DNA of 64,000 bases. Origin: Acinetobacter baumannii (GTDB taxonomy: Bacteria > Pseudomonadota > Gammaproteobacteria > Pseudomonadales > Moraxellaceae). Below are positions 45,833-54,951 of the stretch, piece after piece; the stretch's first letter is position 1, and each line of letters opens with the position of its first letter. The notes beneath the pieces are model-generated. The model was not told where the DNA came from, did no database searches, and worked only from the letters and a program-made list of their open reading frames with translations. The position numbers were made by a program, and so were the translations under genes. The stretch covers positions 1,364,001 through 1,428,000 of the forward strand of contig NZ_CP046654.1 of the NCBI RefSeq assembly GCF_009759685.1, written 5' to 3'.

Positions 45833-46100
45833 TGTTTTTGAGTAATAAAGTTCAATACTAAATAATAAACAGTAATACTTAGTAAAAAAGTTTCATACCA
45901 ATTTTCAAAAAAAAGAAAATATATTTATTATTTTCAGCATATTGGAATTTTGGTATGAAACTTTTTTTATTTCAATAGAATTATACTTAGATTAGTTTTT
46001 GCGTATAGTATGATACTTCAATAAATATCATTTAAATTTAATATCAATAAAATAAAACACTTATACACAACATAGTATGACACTTTATTGCTTTCATATA
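45833..46100. repeat. 268-bp MITE-like direct repeat, copy 2
   Basis: Same sequence as 23676-23943. Right of it the plasmid gene series broken at 23688 resumes. Confidence 0.8.
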
Positions 46101-46286
46101 GAAACGGCGATAAAACAAGATGAAGCCACATGCCAGTGGTTACGTAATCAATTGGCAACGATTCAAACTGAATTGGATGCTTTTATCACATACGTTAATG
46201 AACACCTTGTTTACCATGAAAGTGATGGTCCAGATTTAATGTCGAAGATCCAGAAGCTCAAACATTTGATAAAGGTTAAACCATGA
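46077..46286 (+). CDS. Small protein, 69 residues, start inside the repeat
   Basis: The first eight codons are encoded by the repeat, so the natural start was probably lost or replaced. The rest is helical (ATCQWLRNQLATIQTELDAF). Its stop overlaps the next start (ATGA), which supports real coding. Confidence 0.5.
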   Translation: MTLYCFHIETAIKQDEATCQWLRNQLATIQTELDAFITYVNEHLVYHESDGPDLMSKIQKLKHLIKVKP

Positions 46287-46654
46287 TTACTGTTCAAATA
46301 GAGATGTGTGGCTTTGGGATTAAACGGCGTTGGGAGTTTGGAGATCCGCGCCGTGCGCCAATTACAGTTTTAGAAATGGGCTTCATTAAGGTTTGTAAAA
46401 TGCGTGGTGATAGCAAACTGGTTGAGTTCATGAGGGGTTATGCAGACGACAAAGAATTCAACTGGCATCCCAAAGTTCGCCTTGCACGTAGAAAAGCAGA
46501 ACGTAAAGCCTATTCGTACTATGACAACCACTACAAACAGCAGATTAGAGAACTTTTCGATCGCCAAAATATAGACCGCCAAAAACAATATGAATTGGAA
46601 CGCCAAAACAAAGCGTTATTGGCTGTTATTGAACTTAAAAAAGAACAATCGTAG
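46283..46654 (+). CDS. Plasmid protein of unknown function, 123 residues
   Basis: Coupled by ATGA to the previous frame. Basic, with a helical C-terminus rich in Arg/Lys/Gln (RQNIDRQKQYELERQNKALL). No domain recognised. Confidence 0.6.
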   Translation: MITVQIEMCGFGIKRRWEFGDPRRAPITVLEMGFIKVCKMRGDSKLVEFMRGYADDKEFNWHPKVRLARRKAERKAYSYYDNHYKQQIRELFDRQNIDRQKQYELERQNKALLAVIELKKEQS

Positions 46655-46663
46655 GTATATACC
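46654..46663. promoter_or_regulatory. Palindrome GGTATATACC, copy 2
   Basis: It abuts the ATG at 46664, so a bound protein, or the mRNA fold, would block translation start. Confidence 0.4.
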
Positions 46664-47083
46664 ATGACGGGAATTGAATATTTTCAGAAGTATGGCTGGA
46701 GTCACGCCGTCCAGTCCGTTAGTCGAATTCCAAGTGAATACAACGAATATTCACCAGATCTCAAAACTGTTGTTGTAAACGGCAACTTTCGTTATGCGAT
46801 GGCTGCGGAAATCAGCAAAAAGAAAACTGAAGTCTATGTCACTGAGCTCAAACAAATCATTGAGAGTGAAAAGTTACTAGAAGACTTCTTTAACTTGAAT
46901 CTGGTTGGTATAGAAAAAGGCTTAAGTAATGCTAAGCGTGAAATGCAAGACATGGAAGAACAGGGGATTGTTGAATTCAACCATCGTTTTGATGACGACC
47001 TGACTTGCACCACGGAACGCATGAAACTTGCCATCGCTCAAATAGACCATCTTTATCAAAACAACATTACAAAAAGTGAGTAA
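46664..47083 (+). CDS. Plasmid protein of unknown function, 139 residues
   Basis: A soluble helical protein (MTGIEYFQKYGWSHAVQSVS onward). The ribosome site is weak because the palindrome GGTATATACC lies directly before ATG. Confidence 0.6.
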   Translation: MTGIEYFQKYGWSHAVQSVSRIPSEYNEYSPDLKTVVVNGNFRYAMAAEISKKKTEVYVTELKQIIESEKLLEDFFNLNLVGIEKGLSNAKREMQDMEEQGIVEFNHRFDDDLTCTTERMKLAIAQIDHLYQNNITKSE

Positions 47084-47088
47084 TTGCC

Positions 47089-47541
47089 ATGTTAGAAATG
47101 TTCCAAAATCAAACCATGCGATATATCTCTATTGCCATTGGCGTGATTAGTATCTTTATATTCCTGTACCTACTTAAACTCGGTGAGGGGCTTGTCATTA
47201 GCCTTATGGTTGCTTTGTTCATATGTGGTTTGAGTTTATTGAAACTGAAAAACTACTATGAAAAAAATAACCCATACATCAATGCAGAACACCTTGCTTG
47301 GCTGTATGGTGAATTGCAAGAATATGATCAGGATCTATTCACAACTGTCAGCAATCTGACCAAGAGTACTGGACGTTTAGAATTGAGCCAGCTTAAATCA
47401 ATCCGTAACCGCTATGCTTCCTCCATGAACGAAACTCAACTACAAGCATTGGCCAGTGAACATACTGAAGAAAGCAAATATCGCTTAGACCAGTACAACT
47501 ACTCAATTTATGTGATGGATGAAGTCATTAATCAATATTAA
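47089..47541 (+). CDS. Membrane-anchored protein, 150 residues, unknown
   Basis: Two close hydrophobic segments near residues 12-50 (YISIAIGVISIFIFLYLL and GLVISLMVALFICGLSLL), then a soluble helical domain. It starts five bases after the previous stop. Confidence 0.6.
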   Translation: MLEMFQNQTMRYISIAIGVISIFIFLYLLKLGEGLVISLMVALFICGLSLLKLKNYYEKNNPYINAEHLAWLYGELQEYDQDLFTTVSNLTKSTGRLELSQLKSIRNRYASSMNETQLQALASEHTEESKYRLDQYNYSIYVMDEVINQY

Positions 47542-47614
47542 TGGCTGTAATCTAATGGTGAGTAATATGAGTCAGCAAAACCAAATTAAGCAAAACTATT
47601 GAAAGGTTTATAAA

Positions 47615-48127
47615 ATGAACACAACTCTACCTATTCTTATTCATAGCGTTATTGGTGGTATTGGTGAACATCCAGATGCTAAAAAACGAAGCTTAGGATA
47701 CGGCGCTATCATGCTGTATATACCGATTGAACATATGGTCGGTTCAGGTGTACTTAAGCTGATGATTGATGTGAATACACTGTCGATCTATGCGTCTGAA
47801 AATCCTAATTACCTAAAACAACCACATACCATCAATGAAGCTTCTCACTTGTGGAATGCATTGCGCTTTGACAGTGCTTCTAAAGCCAGTCGGAAGGTCA
47901 TTCATGATAATGGGTATGTTGAGTGTTTGTTTTCCATTCCTATGAAGGTTCTTGAGCCATTTATGGATGCTGAATTGATTCAAAACGAATTAGGACTTCC
48001 ATACATGGCCATCGATCAAAGTGACAAGTCGAAATGCATGCCGATTTGGTATGATGTTGTTAGTAAGTCTACCAATCAATTAATAGATGGCAACTACAAC
48101 GATTATCCTGGTGTGCAGGCATCTTAA
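47615..48127 (+). CDS. Plasmid protein of unknown function, 170 residues
   Basis: GAAAGGTTTATAAA before ATG. A soluble mixed-fold protein, start MNTTLPILIHSVIGGIGEHP. No recognised motif. Confidence 0.6.
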   Translation: MNTTLPILIHSVIGGIGEHPDAKKRSLGYGAIMLYIPIEHMVGSGVLKLMIDVNTLSIYASENPNYLKQPHTINEASHLWNALRFDSASKASRKVIHDNGYVECLFSIPMKVLEPFMDAELIQNELGLPYMAIDQSDKSKCMPIWYDVVSKSTNQLIDGNYNDYPGVQAS

Positions 48128-48266
48128 ATTTTTAAGAAAAGTTTTTAGCTTTGATGGTTTATTAATATATTTATATCGACCACATTGGCGATGATGAAGA
48201 GAACAGACTCAATATGGCCCGTTTAATGGGCCACATTTATTTTTATAGATTAGGGATGCCAACGGC

Positions 48267-49241
48267 GTGAAAACAAACATCATTTTGTGGACCTTAACCG
48301 TCCTAACTTGTTTTGCGTGGATTGCCTTTACGTTTATTCAACCAGTTGGCTACACCATGACTTTTCTTGTTATTTTAATCTTGATGACAGTAGTGCTCAG
48401 CTGGTGCTTGGCAACACCTTATATTAAGACCAAAGACCGAACCAAGCGACTAGACGAAAACTTTATGCTACTTATGCTCTCTGTTGCTGTTGTTCCATTC
48501 CTAATGTTTCTACTGTCATATGGTTTTATATGGTGTTTCAAAACGCTAGAAAAGAAACAGTTCAACCATGACCATATTGCTGCGATGCTACCGGGTAGCA
48601 ACTTCAATCAACTACAAAAGTTTGCCAAGGAAAACTACAACGCGCCACTTGTGTTAGGTGACTTTAACGAAAGTTGGGCTTTAACTTCCTTGGATATACC
48701 GCAAGCTTCTCCAGCTTCATTAAGATCTAGTACAGGATATTGCCTGGTGAATATGTCTAAAACCAGCATGAACACCATGTATAAAGCAGCAAAAACCGAT
48801 GTAAGCTACAACGATTGGGAAATGCTGATATTAGCGCACGAGTTATCTCACTGTTTAGATCGTGCGACCGATGTGCCTGGTGAACTTGGCCAGCCACTTA
48901 AAGCATTAAATTCAATTGCGCCGTCTGATCGGTCCAAAGTAAAGATGGATGATGTATCTACCTTTGTAACGGCTGAAAGTAGCGGTAAAACTCAACTATG
49001 GCGAGAATCTTATGCGGATCTGTTTGCGGTAGGTTTTATGTCACTTGATCCAAAATACGATACTGCAGCGTTAAGAGAAAGCCTGATTAAATTACGTGAA
49101 AAACGTAAAGCACTAGATCCAACCCATAATTCGGTGTGTTGGTTGCAGTATTCTAAGAGTCAGCCTTTCCCACAAAAAGGTTCGGATGTTTATTCTTGGG
49201 CAAATAACATCAGAATTAAAGCGCCGTGCGAGTTGAAATAA
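48267..49241 (+). CDS. Membrane zinc metalloprotease
   Basis: 324 residues from GTG (AGGGATGCC upstream). Three or four membrane segments in residues 1-95, then a protease domain with HELSHCLD (191-198) and candidate third ligand Glu247 in WRESYADLFA. It is an intact paralogue of the truncated protein at 23887-24762. Peptidase activity is inferred from the zincin motif; the substrate is unknown. Confidence 0.7.
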   Translation: MKTNIILWTLTVLTCFAWIAFTFIQPVGYTMTFLVILILMTVVLSWCLATPYIKTKDRTKRLDENFMLLMLSVAVVPFLMFLLSYGFIWCFKTLEKKQFNHDHIAAMLPGSNFNQLQKFAKENYNAPLVLGDFNESWALTSLDIPQASPASLRSSTGYCLVNMSKTSMNTMYKAAKTDVSYNDWEMLILAHELSHCLDRATDVPGELGQPLKALNSIAPSDRSKVKMDDVSTFVTAESSGKTQLWRESYADLFAVGFMSLDPKYDTAALRESLIKLREKRKALDPTHNSVCWLQYSKSQPFPQKGSDVYSWANNIRIKAPCELK

Positions 49242-49260
49242 CTTGTCTTCAGACAAATTA

Positions 49261-49287
49261 AAAGCCCGAATTTCGGGCTTTTTTTTC
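49261..49287. terminator. Terminator after the protease gene
   Basis: AAAGCCCGAA/TTTCGGGCTT with a T-run. It also faces the converging gene at 49297. Confidence 0.9.
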
Positions 49288-49296
49288 ACCAGCTAA

Positions 49297-49674
49297 TTAA
49301 CAATAAAAGCCAGGGCTTATAGTTGGTGCAGACATATCATCATAGATGCAATCTATACTGACTGCAGGTTTATCAATGTGGCTAAATAAGCTTGGATTGA
49401 CCAATTGATTTGTTAGCTTAGATCTTTCCATACTAAAGCCAACCAGTTCAACTTCACAATCACACACGTAATGGAATTTTGCCTTACCGTGCAACACAAA
49501 AACATTAGGTGACTTCTCATACATCTTGAAGTACTCGGCTTGAGTTTGTGACAATGGAACCTCCAGCAACACAAAGCCATTTGGTACGACAAAAACTGCA
49601 GATCCATCTTTTACTGAGTAAACGATGGCTTGAACATCAGAAGCACGTTCAAAATCCACATTTTTTTTAATCAT
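49297..49674 (-). CDS. Plasmid protein of unknown function, 125 residues
   Basis: AAAAAGGTAAACTAA precedes ATG. A mixed-fold soluble protein with no motif recognised. Follows the 49688 gene by 13 bases. Confidence 0.6.
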   Translation of the reverse strand: MIKKNVDFERASDVQAIVYSVKDGSAVFVVPNGFVLLEVPLSQTQAEYFKMYEKSPNVFVLHGKAKFHYVCDCEVELVGFSMERSKLTNQLVNPSLFSHIDKPAVSIDCIYDDMSAPTISPGFYC

Positions 49675-49687
49675 TTAGTTTACCTTT

Positions 49688-50047
49688 TTATATTGTAGCG
49701 AATGAACGTTGTAAAACAGATTGTAGATCTGCTTCATTTGTAATATTCGCCTCGAGCGCAGCGTTTCGTACATCAGCTAGGTTTAACCAATGGCGGTGCT
49801 CAGCTTTAGTTTTTTCAATTTTGTGTGGTGTTCTTGGGTATTCCCAACTCCAGTAATGCTTTTTATAAATCTCCTTATCTTTCACAAGATACGCCTGTAT
49901 AGATTGACTATCCTCAGTAGTTGTATAGCCAACGCCAAAGTAAATATCTAATCCCTGCTTTAGTGCAGTTTGATAATCGGCTTCAAATTGAATAACAAGG
50001 GATTCAATACTAGCTTCATGAGAAAAGATACTAGATAGTTTTAACAT
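49688..50047 (-). CDS. Plasmid protein of unknown function, 119 residues
   Basis: ATG at 50047 is chosen (GGAG eight bases upstream) over an in-frame GTG one codon earlier. Soluble and acidic. First gene of a two-gene unit. Confidence 0.6.
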   Translation of the reverse strand: MLKLSSIFSHEASIESLVIQFEADYQTALKQGLDIYFGVGYTTTEDSQSIQAYLVKDKEIYKKHYWSWEYPRTPHKIEKTKAEHRHWLNLADVRNAALEANITNEADLQSVLQRSFATI

Positions 50048-50578
50048 CACACGGCTCCAAGTTTAAGGCAATATGCCTCGAGATAAAACCATTATAACGA
50101 TCAAAACCAACTAAATTAGTTTATTTAAAAAAAACTTGATTAAAGTTAAACCCTTGAAGATTAATACATACGGCGAAAAACTTAGGTTTTTATTCAATAT
50201 TAATCAGACTTACTCAACTTTAGTCTAGATGAACCGGTATTTTAAAAATAAGGCTGCTTAGCGTTCCCATTTGTGAACAGGATTCTCATTCTTTGCGAAT
50301 AAAATATATTTCATTTTTGACTGACATTGGAACAATTAGCCATAGACGAGTAGGGTATTGGTAAAGCCATATACCACATTTAAGAAATAACGCCGTAGTG
50401 GTGTTAATTCATTGTTAATTGAATATGGTTTGAATTAAGGCTTGATGGAAATGCATTAGTAGAATTATGGGTGCTGAATTAGCAAAATTAAGTTTTAGAT
50501 TATTTTAATCAATTAAAAAAACATCGTTTGCGTTTATAAAACTAGCAGTTGATCAATTAGCTGATCAACGCAAGGGTA
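50048..50578. other. 531-base spacer with repeated upstream element
   Basis: No gene. Contains AACGCCGTA (50389-50397) and an element at 50503-50540 (TTTTAATCAATTAAAAAAAC then ATCGTTTGCGTTTATAA) that recurs at 52582-52622 ahead of another minus-strand unit. Confidence 0.45.
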
Positions 50579-51529
50579 TTAACCTTTTTTATGGTTTAAA
50601 TACTTTTGAGTACGTTCTAATAATTTCGGGATGATTTTTTCTGCTTCTTCTTGGGTGAGATGCAAACCATAAAATTTATTAGTTGTTCCGTAGCTTTCAT
50701 CAAGTACTGAATAGGGAATATATAAGGTGTACATGTCTTGTTCTACTGAGTACAACGTAATGAAGTCAGTCGTATATGAAACCTTGCCATTTTCGCTCTC
50801 TACCTTGATTTGTTGGTGTTTAACGAGCTTCAGTGGTGAAATGCAGTCACCGCCATAGATCGCAACTGTGCCACGCTCTTTGTAAAGCTTAATGAGTTTT
50901 TTGGCGCACTTTAACGGCTTGCCGTGTTTGTCCAATTTTGGTTGGTTGCGAACAAAGATGTTATAGCGAAGATTCGAGTCACCAAGCATCCCTCTTGTTG
51001 TTTCACTGATGGTCAATTGGCGTTTAGACTTCTTATAAAACTCTAATAAGCGTTGCTGTAAATTGAACCGTGAAACACCACTTTCGATGTCAAAATTTAG
51101 ACCTTGAAAAGCGTTTTTATTACTGTTGTTTCCAAAGTAACAAACTGCATCGTTAAACATTTGCGTTAAGTTTGCAAAAATTAAGAGAAAGTCGTTTTGT
51201 GGATACGGACGTTTTTGATACATGCACCCAAACTCACTGTTTGCCAACTTATAAAAATAGGTGCGAACGCCCGTATAACTGCAAAGTGAATCATAAATGC
51301 GTGTGCCTTTAATTTGAATCTGAGTGACATAGCTAGATGAAAATTCAGGGGTAGCCCAAAGCATAGGGCTGAACAGGATGTCTTTCACTAATCCTTTGTC
51401 GTATGCACGGTCGCCAACGCGACTGTCTTGGTTAATGCGGTCGTTTTGGGTGTAAACATGGATGTTCTTCAGCTCCAACGTTTCACGTTTGAACACGGTC
51501 TTTTCAGCGGTAGCAGTAGCGGTCGTCAT
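50579..51529 (-). CDS. Plasmid protein of unknown function, 316 residues
   Basis: GGAACTTCACC before ATG. The largest protein of a three-gene minus-strand unit (52484, 52011, 51529 starts). Basic, with features such as SGVSRFNLQQRLLEFYKKSK. I do not recognise it; a DNA-related role is only a guess from charge. Confidence 0.65.
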   Translation of the reverse strand: MTTATATAEKTVFKRETLELKNIHVYTQNDRINQDSRVGDRAYDKGLVKDILFSPMLWATPEFSSSYVTQIQIKGTRIYDSLCSYTGVRTYFYKLANSEFGCMYQKRPYPQNDFLLIFANLTQMFNDAVCYFGNNSNKNAFQGLNFDIESGVSRFNLQQRLLEFYKKSKRQLTISETTRGMLGDSNLRYNIFVRNQPKLDKHGKPLKCAKKLIKLYKERGTVAIYGGDCISPLKLVKHQQIKVESENGKVSYTTDFITLYSVEQDMYTLYIPYSVLDESYGTTNKFYGLHLTQEEAEKIIPKLLERTQKYLNHKKG

Positions 51530-51540
51530 GGTGAAGTTCC

Positions 51541-52011
51541 TTATCGACTTAAATACGTGTGTGCAAAAATTGATTGCATGGTTTTAAAAATTGGGTCTGT
51601 TTCAAAGTAGTTAGAAATTTGCTCTTGGAATGGGCTTTGATGGTTGCGAACCAACGTGCGAATTGCAGAACTGTTTAAGGTGTCTGAGTTGGTAAAACCA
51701 TTTTTTAGTACTTTGATCTCAAAATATGGGCTAGTGGATGCAATCACACTGACAATAATGTTGCCGTCTTGGTCTGTCTTAACTGACAAATCAGCAATTG
51801 GGCTTAGTTCATGGCGTAAAAAATACATATTGTCGGGGTTATAGATTGCTTTAAATCTGATTCCGTCTTGGCATATAGCGCAAAACAGTTCATTAACCGA
51901 CTCAGCAGTAAAGATCGCCCCAAACGTCACAACAACAGGCCCGACATTTTTTTGCTGTTTTTCATCATGTTTGATGGTTAGCTCGCAATGCGCTGTAATT
52001 AGGTTTTGCAT
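51541..52011 (-). CDS. Plasmid protein of unknown function, 156 residues
   Basis: GAGGATATAAACA before ATG. A strand-rich soluble protein. Lies 11 bases before the 316-residue gene, so co-transcribed. Confidence 0.65.
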   Translation of the reverse strand: MQNLITAHCELTIKHDEKQQKNVGPVVVTFGAIFTAESVNELFCAICQDGIRFKAIYNPDNMYFLRHELSPIADLSVKTDQDGNIIVSVIASTSPYFEIKVLKNGFTNSDTLNSSAIRTLVRNHQSPFQEQISNYFETDPIFKTMQSIFAHTYLSR

Positions 52012-52076
52012 TGTTTATATCCTCAAATGTGATTCAGTGGCATACGCACGTTATCCGTGCGTATGGGTGAATTGAA

Positions 52077-52484
52077 TTAAGAAAGTTCGCGTGACCAACA
52101 ATCTTCTATACGGTCGTATGCGTAGCCGTTTTGAGCCATTAACGTGCAAATGTCTTCAAGGTTTTTGCCAAAGATATTTACTGAGGTAACTTGGTCGAGT
52201 ACTGATGTATGACCAAAGTTTTCTTTTAATGTTGCAACGTAGATTTCAACGTCCATGAAGAAGAAATTTGTTTTATCTGCCAATGTCGGCTTGTGCTGTT
52301 GAAATTGAAGTTGAGCATAGTCACTATCAGCTTGAAGATCAGCAAGGGTTAAATCACAGTTGTTGTCGATGTAATCTGATATTTCATCAAACAATTTTTC
52401 CATGTGAGCACCGCTAAAAGTTTTAGGGAAACCGATATATAAAGTGCCTTGTAACTGTACTGATTGAGCGTTTAAATTTGACAT
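52077..52484 (-). CDS. Plasmid protein of unknown function, 135 residues
   Basis: ATG at 52484 is preferred (GGAG eight bases upstream) over an earlier GTG. Acidic (EKLFDEISDYIDNNCDLTLA). First gene of the unit, with the 40-bp repeated element about 100 bases upstream. Confidence 0.6.
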   Translation of the reverse strand: MSNLNAQSVQLQGTLYIGFPKTFSGAHMEKLFDEISDYIDNNCDLTLADLQADSDYAQLQFQQHKPTLADKTNFFFMDVEIYVATLKENFGHTSVLDQVTSVNIFGKNLEDICTLMAQNGYAYDRIEDCWSRELS

Positions 52485-52936
52485 GCTGTTCACTCCAAGT
52501 TTTAAGCTTTCTGCTTTTGATAGTTCTATTTTATGAGCAAAAACAACCTGGCTAACTTTCCTCGAAAAATAAGATTTCCAATATTTTTTTAATCAATTAA
52601 AAAATATCGTATGCGTCTTAATAAGCTTTTCTATTAGATGAATCATCGTAATTCATTAATAATACTTAAAGGGTTAATTAGTTCGTTTAATTATGCTTAA
52701 TTACTTTCATGTTTACTTAGAATAAGAAGAACATTAAGCCGTCTTCTAGAATTGGTGGTATATACCAATTTTTACTCATTGTTTGCCCCTGCCATACAAA
52801 AAAAATTATTCACCTGTACCTTATCCAGCTTCAGGGGATACAGCATTTTATTTTGGTGTTGTATGGCGCTATATAAAAATGATTTGTACAACTGCTTAAA
52901 AGTGGTATTCCTGACATTAAAATTTTTATAGATTGA
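52485..52936. other. 452-base divergent control region
   Basis: Holds the second copy of the repeated element (52582-52622) and the palindrome GGTATATACC (52757-52766), extended on both sides as TTGGT...ACCAA. It should carry promoters for the minus-strand unit and for the 52937 unit. Confidence 0.45.
52757..52766. promoter_or_regulatory. Palindrome GGTATATACC, copy 3
   Basis: Perfect 10-bp palindrome in the divergent region; see copies at 21377 and 46654. Confidence 0.4.
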
Positions 52937-53419
52937 GTGATTAATCCTGTCGAATTGTATTTTTGTGAAAAAAATTCACAACCTAAAAACATAGTTAAAA
53001 TAGCCTTGTTGTTATTAGATCCTAGTATCCTAAATATGAATCACCATGAATATAAAATCGAACATATCAAGCAACGTGCGTTATGTGCCAACCTTTATAT
53101 CGTTGATGAAAACGCATCATTTTTAAGTTTTAAAACATATGAAGATAAACCAGCTCAAGACCGTCTTGTACTTGAAAACATCACCATTGCTGAAGCGATG
53201 AAATTAGCTGAAAACAATGGATTCTTTAAAGCTAAGTACCAGGTGCTTAAAGTGATTCAATATTTTGATGTTGAATTGGTACTCACGGCGTCTGATGTTG
53301 AGCACTGTGCTGAATTACACCAGTTTAGCGGTGGCTATAACGTGACGGTGCTTGCTGATACACCTGAACAAGATCTTATTGAAATGTGGCTTACAGCAAC
53401 AAACCAAAAGGGGGCGTAG
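52937..53419 (+). CDS. Plasmid protein of unknown function, 160 residues
   Basis: The GTG start is tentative; an ATG about 33 codons in is an alternative. Soluble, mixed fold. The next gene follows four bases after its stop. Confidence 0.5.
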   Translation: MINPVELYFCEKNSQPKNIVKIALLLLDPSILNMNHHEYKIEHIKQRALCANLYIVDENASFLSFKTYEDKPAQDRLVLENITIAEAMKLAENNGFFKAKYQVLKVIQYFDVELVLTASDVEHCAELHQFSGGYNVTVLADTPEQDLIEMWLTATNQKGA

Positions 53420-53423
53420 TCCT

Positions 53424-53927
53424 ATGCGTTTTATTAAACCAATCACAATCGCTCTGATCACTAGTTTTGGGGCTGGTTGCTCTCAAGTTGATGTACTTCG
53501 TTCAGGTACCATTTTCAGCAAAAGAAATGCCGATGGTGTTGCCTGTATATACCAACGTTTGCCAGATGACCGTAATAGTGCTGGCATGTATACGAAAGCT
53601 TTTGAACAAAAGTGGGGTTGGGAATGCCCATTAACGTTTAAAGAAAGCACTGATAAACAACAAGCACTAGTTAGACAAGAAACACTCCGGCTCACTTTAC
53701 CTATGGACAATGCAGATCTGAAATTAATGATTGAAGATCCTGAGTTTCAAAAACTCAAAAAACTTGAACCGTTAAAGACCTTTATTGTCAAAGCAAAAGA
53801 GGATGGCATAATCACCAATGCTGAATACATAGCTATTCAACGCATGATTGTAGATTTAAGACCTAAAGAACTTTCACCTGAAGACAAAGCAGCTGCGGAA
53901 CGGAGCAAGCTCTTGAGCCAGTTATAA
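53424..53927 (+). CDS. Lipoprotein of unknown function, 167 residues
   Basis: ATG at 53424 is chosen because GGGGGCG lies just upstream and the frame opens with a signal (MRFIKPITIALITSFGAGC) whose Cys fits a lipobox. The mature part contains a Cys pair (VACIYQ, WECPL) and a helical C-terminus. Confidence 0.65.
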   Translation: MRFIKPITIALITSFGAGCSQVDVLRSGTIFSKRNADGVACIYQRLPDDRNSAGMYTKAFEQKWGWECPLTFKESTDKQQALVRQETLRLTLPMDNADLKLMIEDPEFQKLKKLEPLKTFIVKAKEDGIITNAEYIAIQRMIVDLRPKELSPEDKAAAERSKLLSQL

Positions 53928-54002
53928 ACGCCGTGGGTTTTGCTTGATGGTCAGTGTATGTTCACCAGTGGCACGATCGCAAAACTAGTACCGTATATCG
54001 CT

Positions 54003-54036
54003 AAAAAAAACCCTCAATAACAATTGAGGGTTTTTT
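54003..54036. terminator. Bidirectional terminator
   Basis: AACCCTCAA/TTGAGGGTT with A- and T-runs, between the lipoprotein gene and the converging 54045 gene. Confidence 0.9.
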
Positions 54037-54044
54037 AATGTGCT

Positions 54045-54848
54045 TTACAAAATAGGTTCATCATACGCACGGCGTTTGTGTTTTACATTTGGATCTATGC
54101 CAATTTGATTTGGATATAACAGGTTTAATACCTGGTTAATGCGATCAACTACGCATTGATTAAACAAGATATGACAGTTACCGTTTTCGTAGATCTTAAT
54201 GCGTAATAAATTATCATCAATGCTATGCCAGATACCACGGTGTAACCTGAGTTTATCTAATCTGGTGTGGTCTAAAGGCTTGCCAAATAACTGCCTTGCT
54301 ATAAAGCGTACTTCTTCCACTAAATTATCTCGTCTGCAATAAGAATGGTAGCTATTGTGATGAATGATCACGCACGGGTTAATACCAGCACCAAGATTGG
54401 TTTTGTATTTGCTTGATAATTGACTAAACAATGAATCAACTTTACGTGCATATGCCATGTGGCGTGTAGACCAGATAGATTCTAAAAATACATTCACGTT
54501 ATCCATCGTGAAATCTTCAATTGCATGACGAGCAATTTTATCTTGCAACGCATCATATTCTTTTTCAGATATGAAGTTTCTAAGATTGATGATCTCAGTT
54601 AACTTCCTCCAGAAGCATGATGATATTTGTTTTAAAGCAGATTCTTCAGTGTTGAATGATGATGAATATGATTTTCGGGTGATTGCACTCACAATCTGAT
54701 AAGCATCAAGTTCAATATCTTTGATGGATTCATAAATGACCTTTATTGACGATTTTGCTTTTTCGCATTGCAAAATTAGCTTTTTGACTTCAACAAAGTC
54801 TAATTCAGATGCTTGCACTTCTCTTTTTATATTTACCAACATATTCAT
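54045..54848 (-). CDS. DUF4942-like plasmid protein
   Basis: 267 residues. The middle has FLESIWSTRHMAYARKVDSL and YKTNLGAG, and the end has LLRIKIYENGNCHILFN, the NGN-x-H-x-x-F pattern I associate with DUF4942 proteins of plasmids and integrative elements. Function unknown. AT-rich DNA upstream leads to ISAba11. Confidence 0.55.
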   Translation of the reverse strand: MNMLVNIKREVQASELDFVEVKKLILQCEKAKSSIKVIYESIKDIELDAYQIVSAITRKSYSSSFNTEESALKQISSCFWRKLTEIINLRNFISEKEYDALQDKIARHAIEDFTMDNVNVFLESIWSTRHMAYARKVDSLFSQLSSKYKTNLGAGINPCVIIHHNSYHSYCRRDNLVEEVRFIARQLFGKPLDHTRLDKLRLHRGIWHSIDDNLLRIKIYENGNCHILFNQCVVDRINQVLNLLYPNQIGIDPNVKHKRRAYDEPIL

Positions 54849-54951
54849 AATTACCCACTTAATTAGCTTAATTGTCTATATAGATATTTTAATAAAAACC
54901 ACGGTTATAAATTTTTTTTAAAAAATTTATAAGCTAACTTTTCCACTATAA

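Noticed and set aside
46100..54848. A plasmid replication or partition gene in the outer segment
   Set aside because: None of the unknown proteins shows Rep, ParA Walker or ParB motifs that I can recognise.
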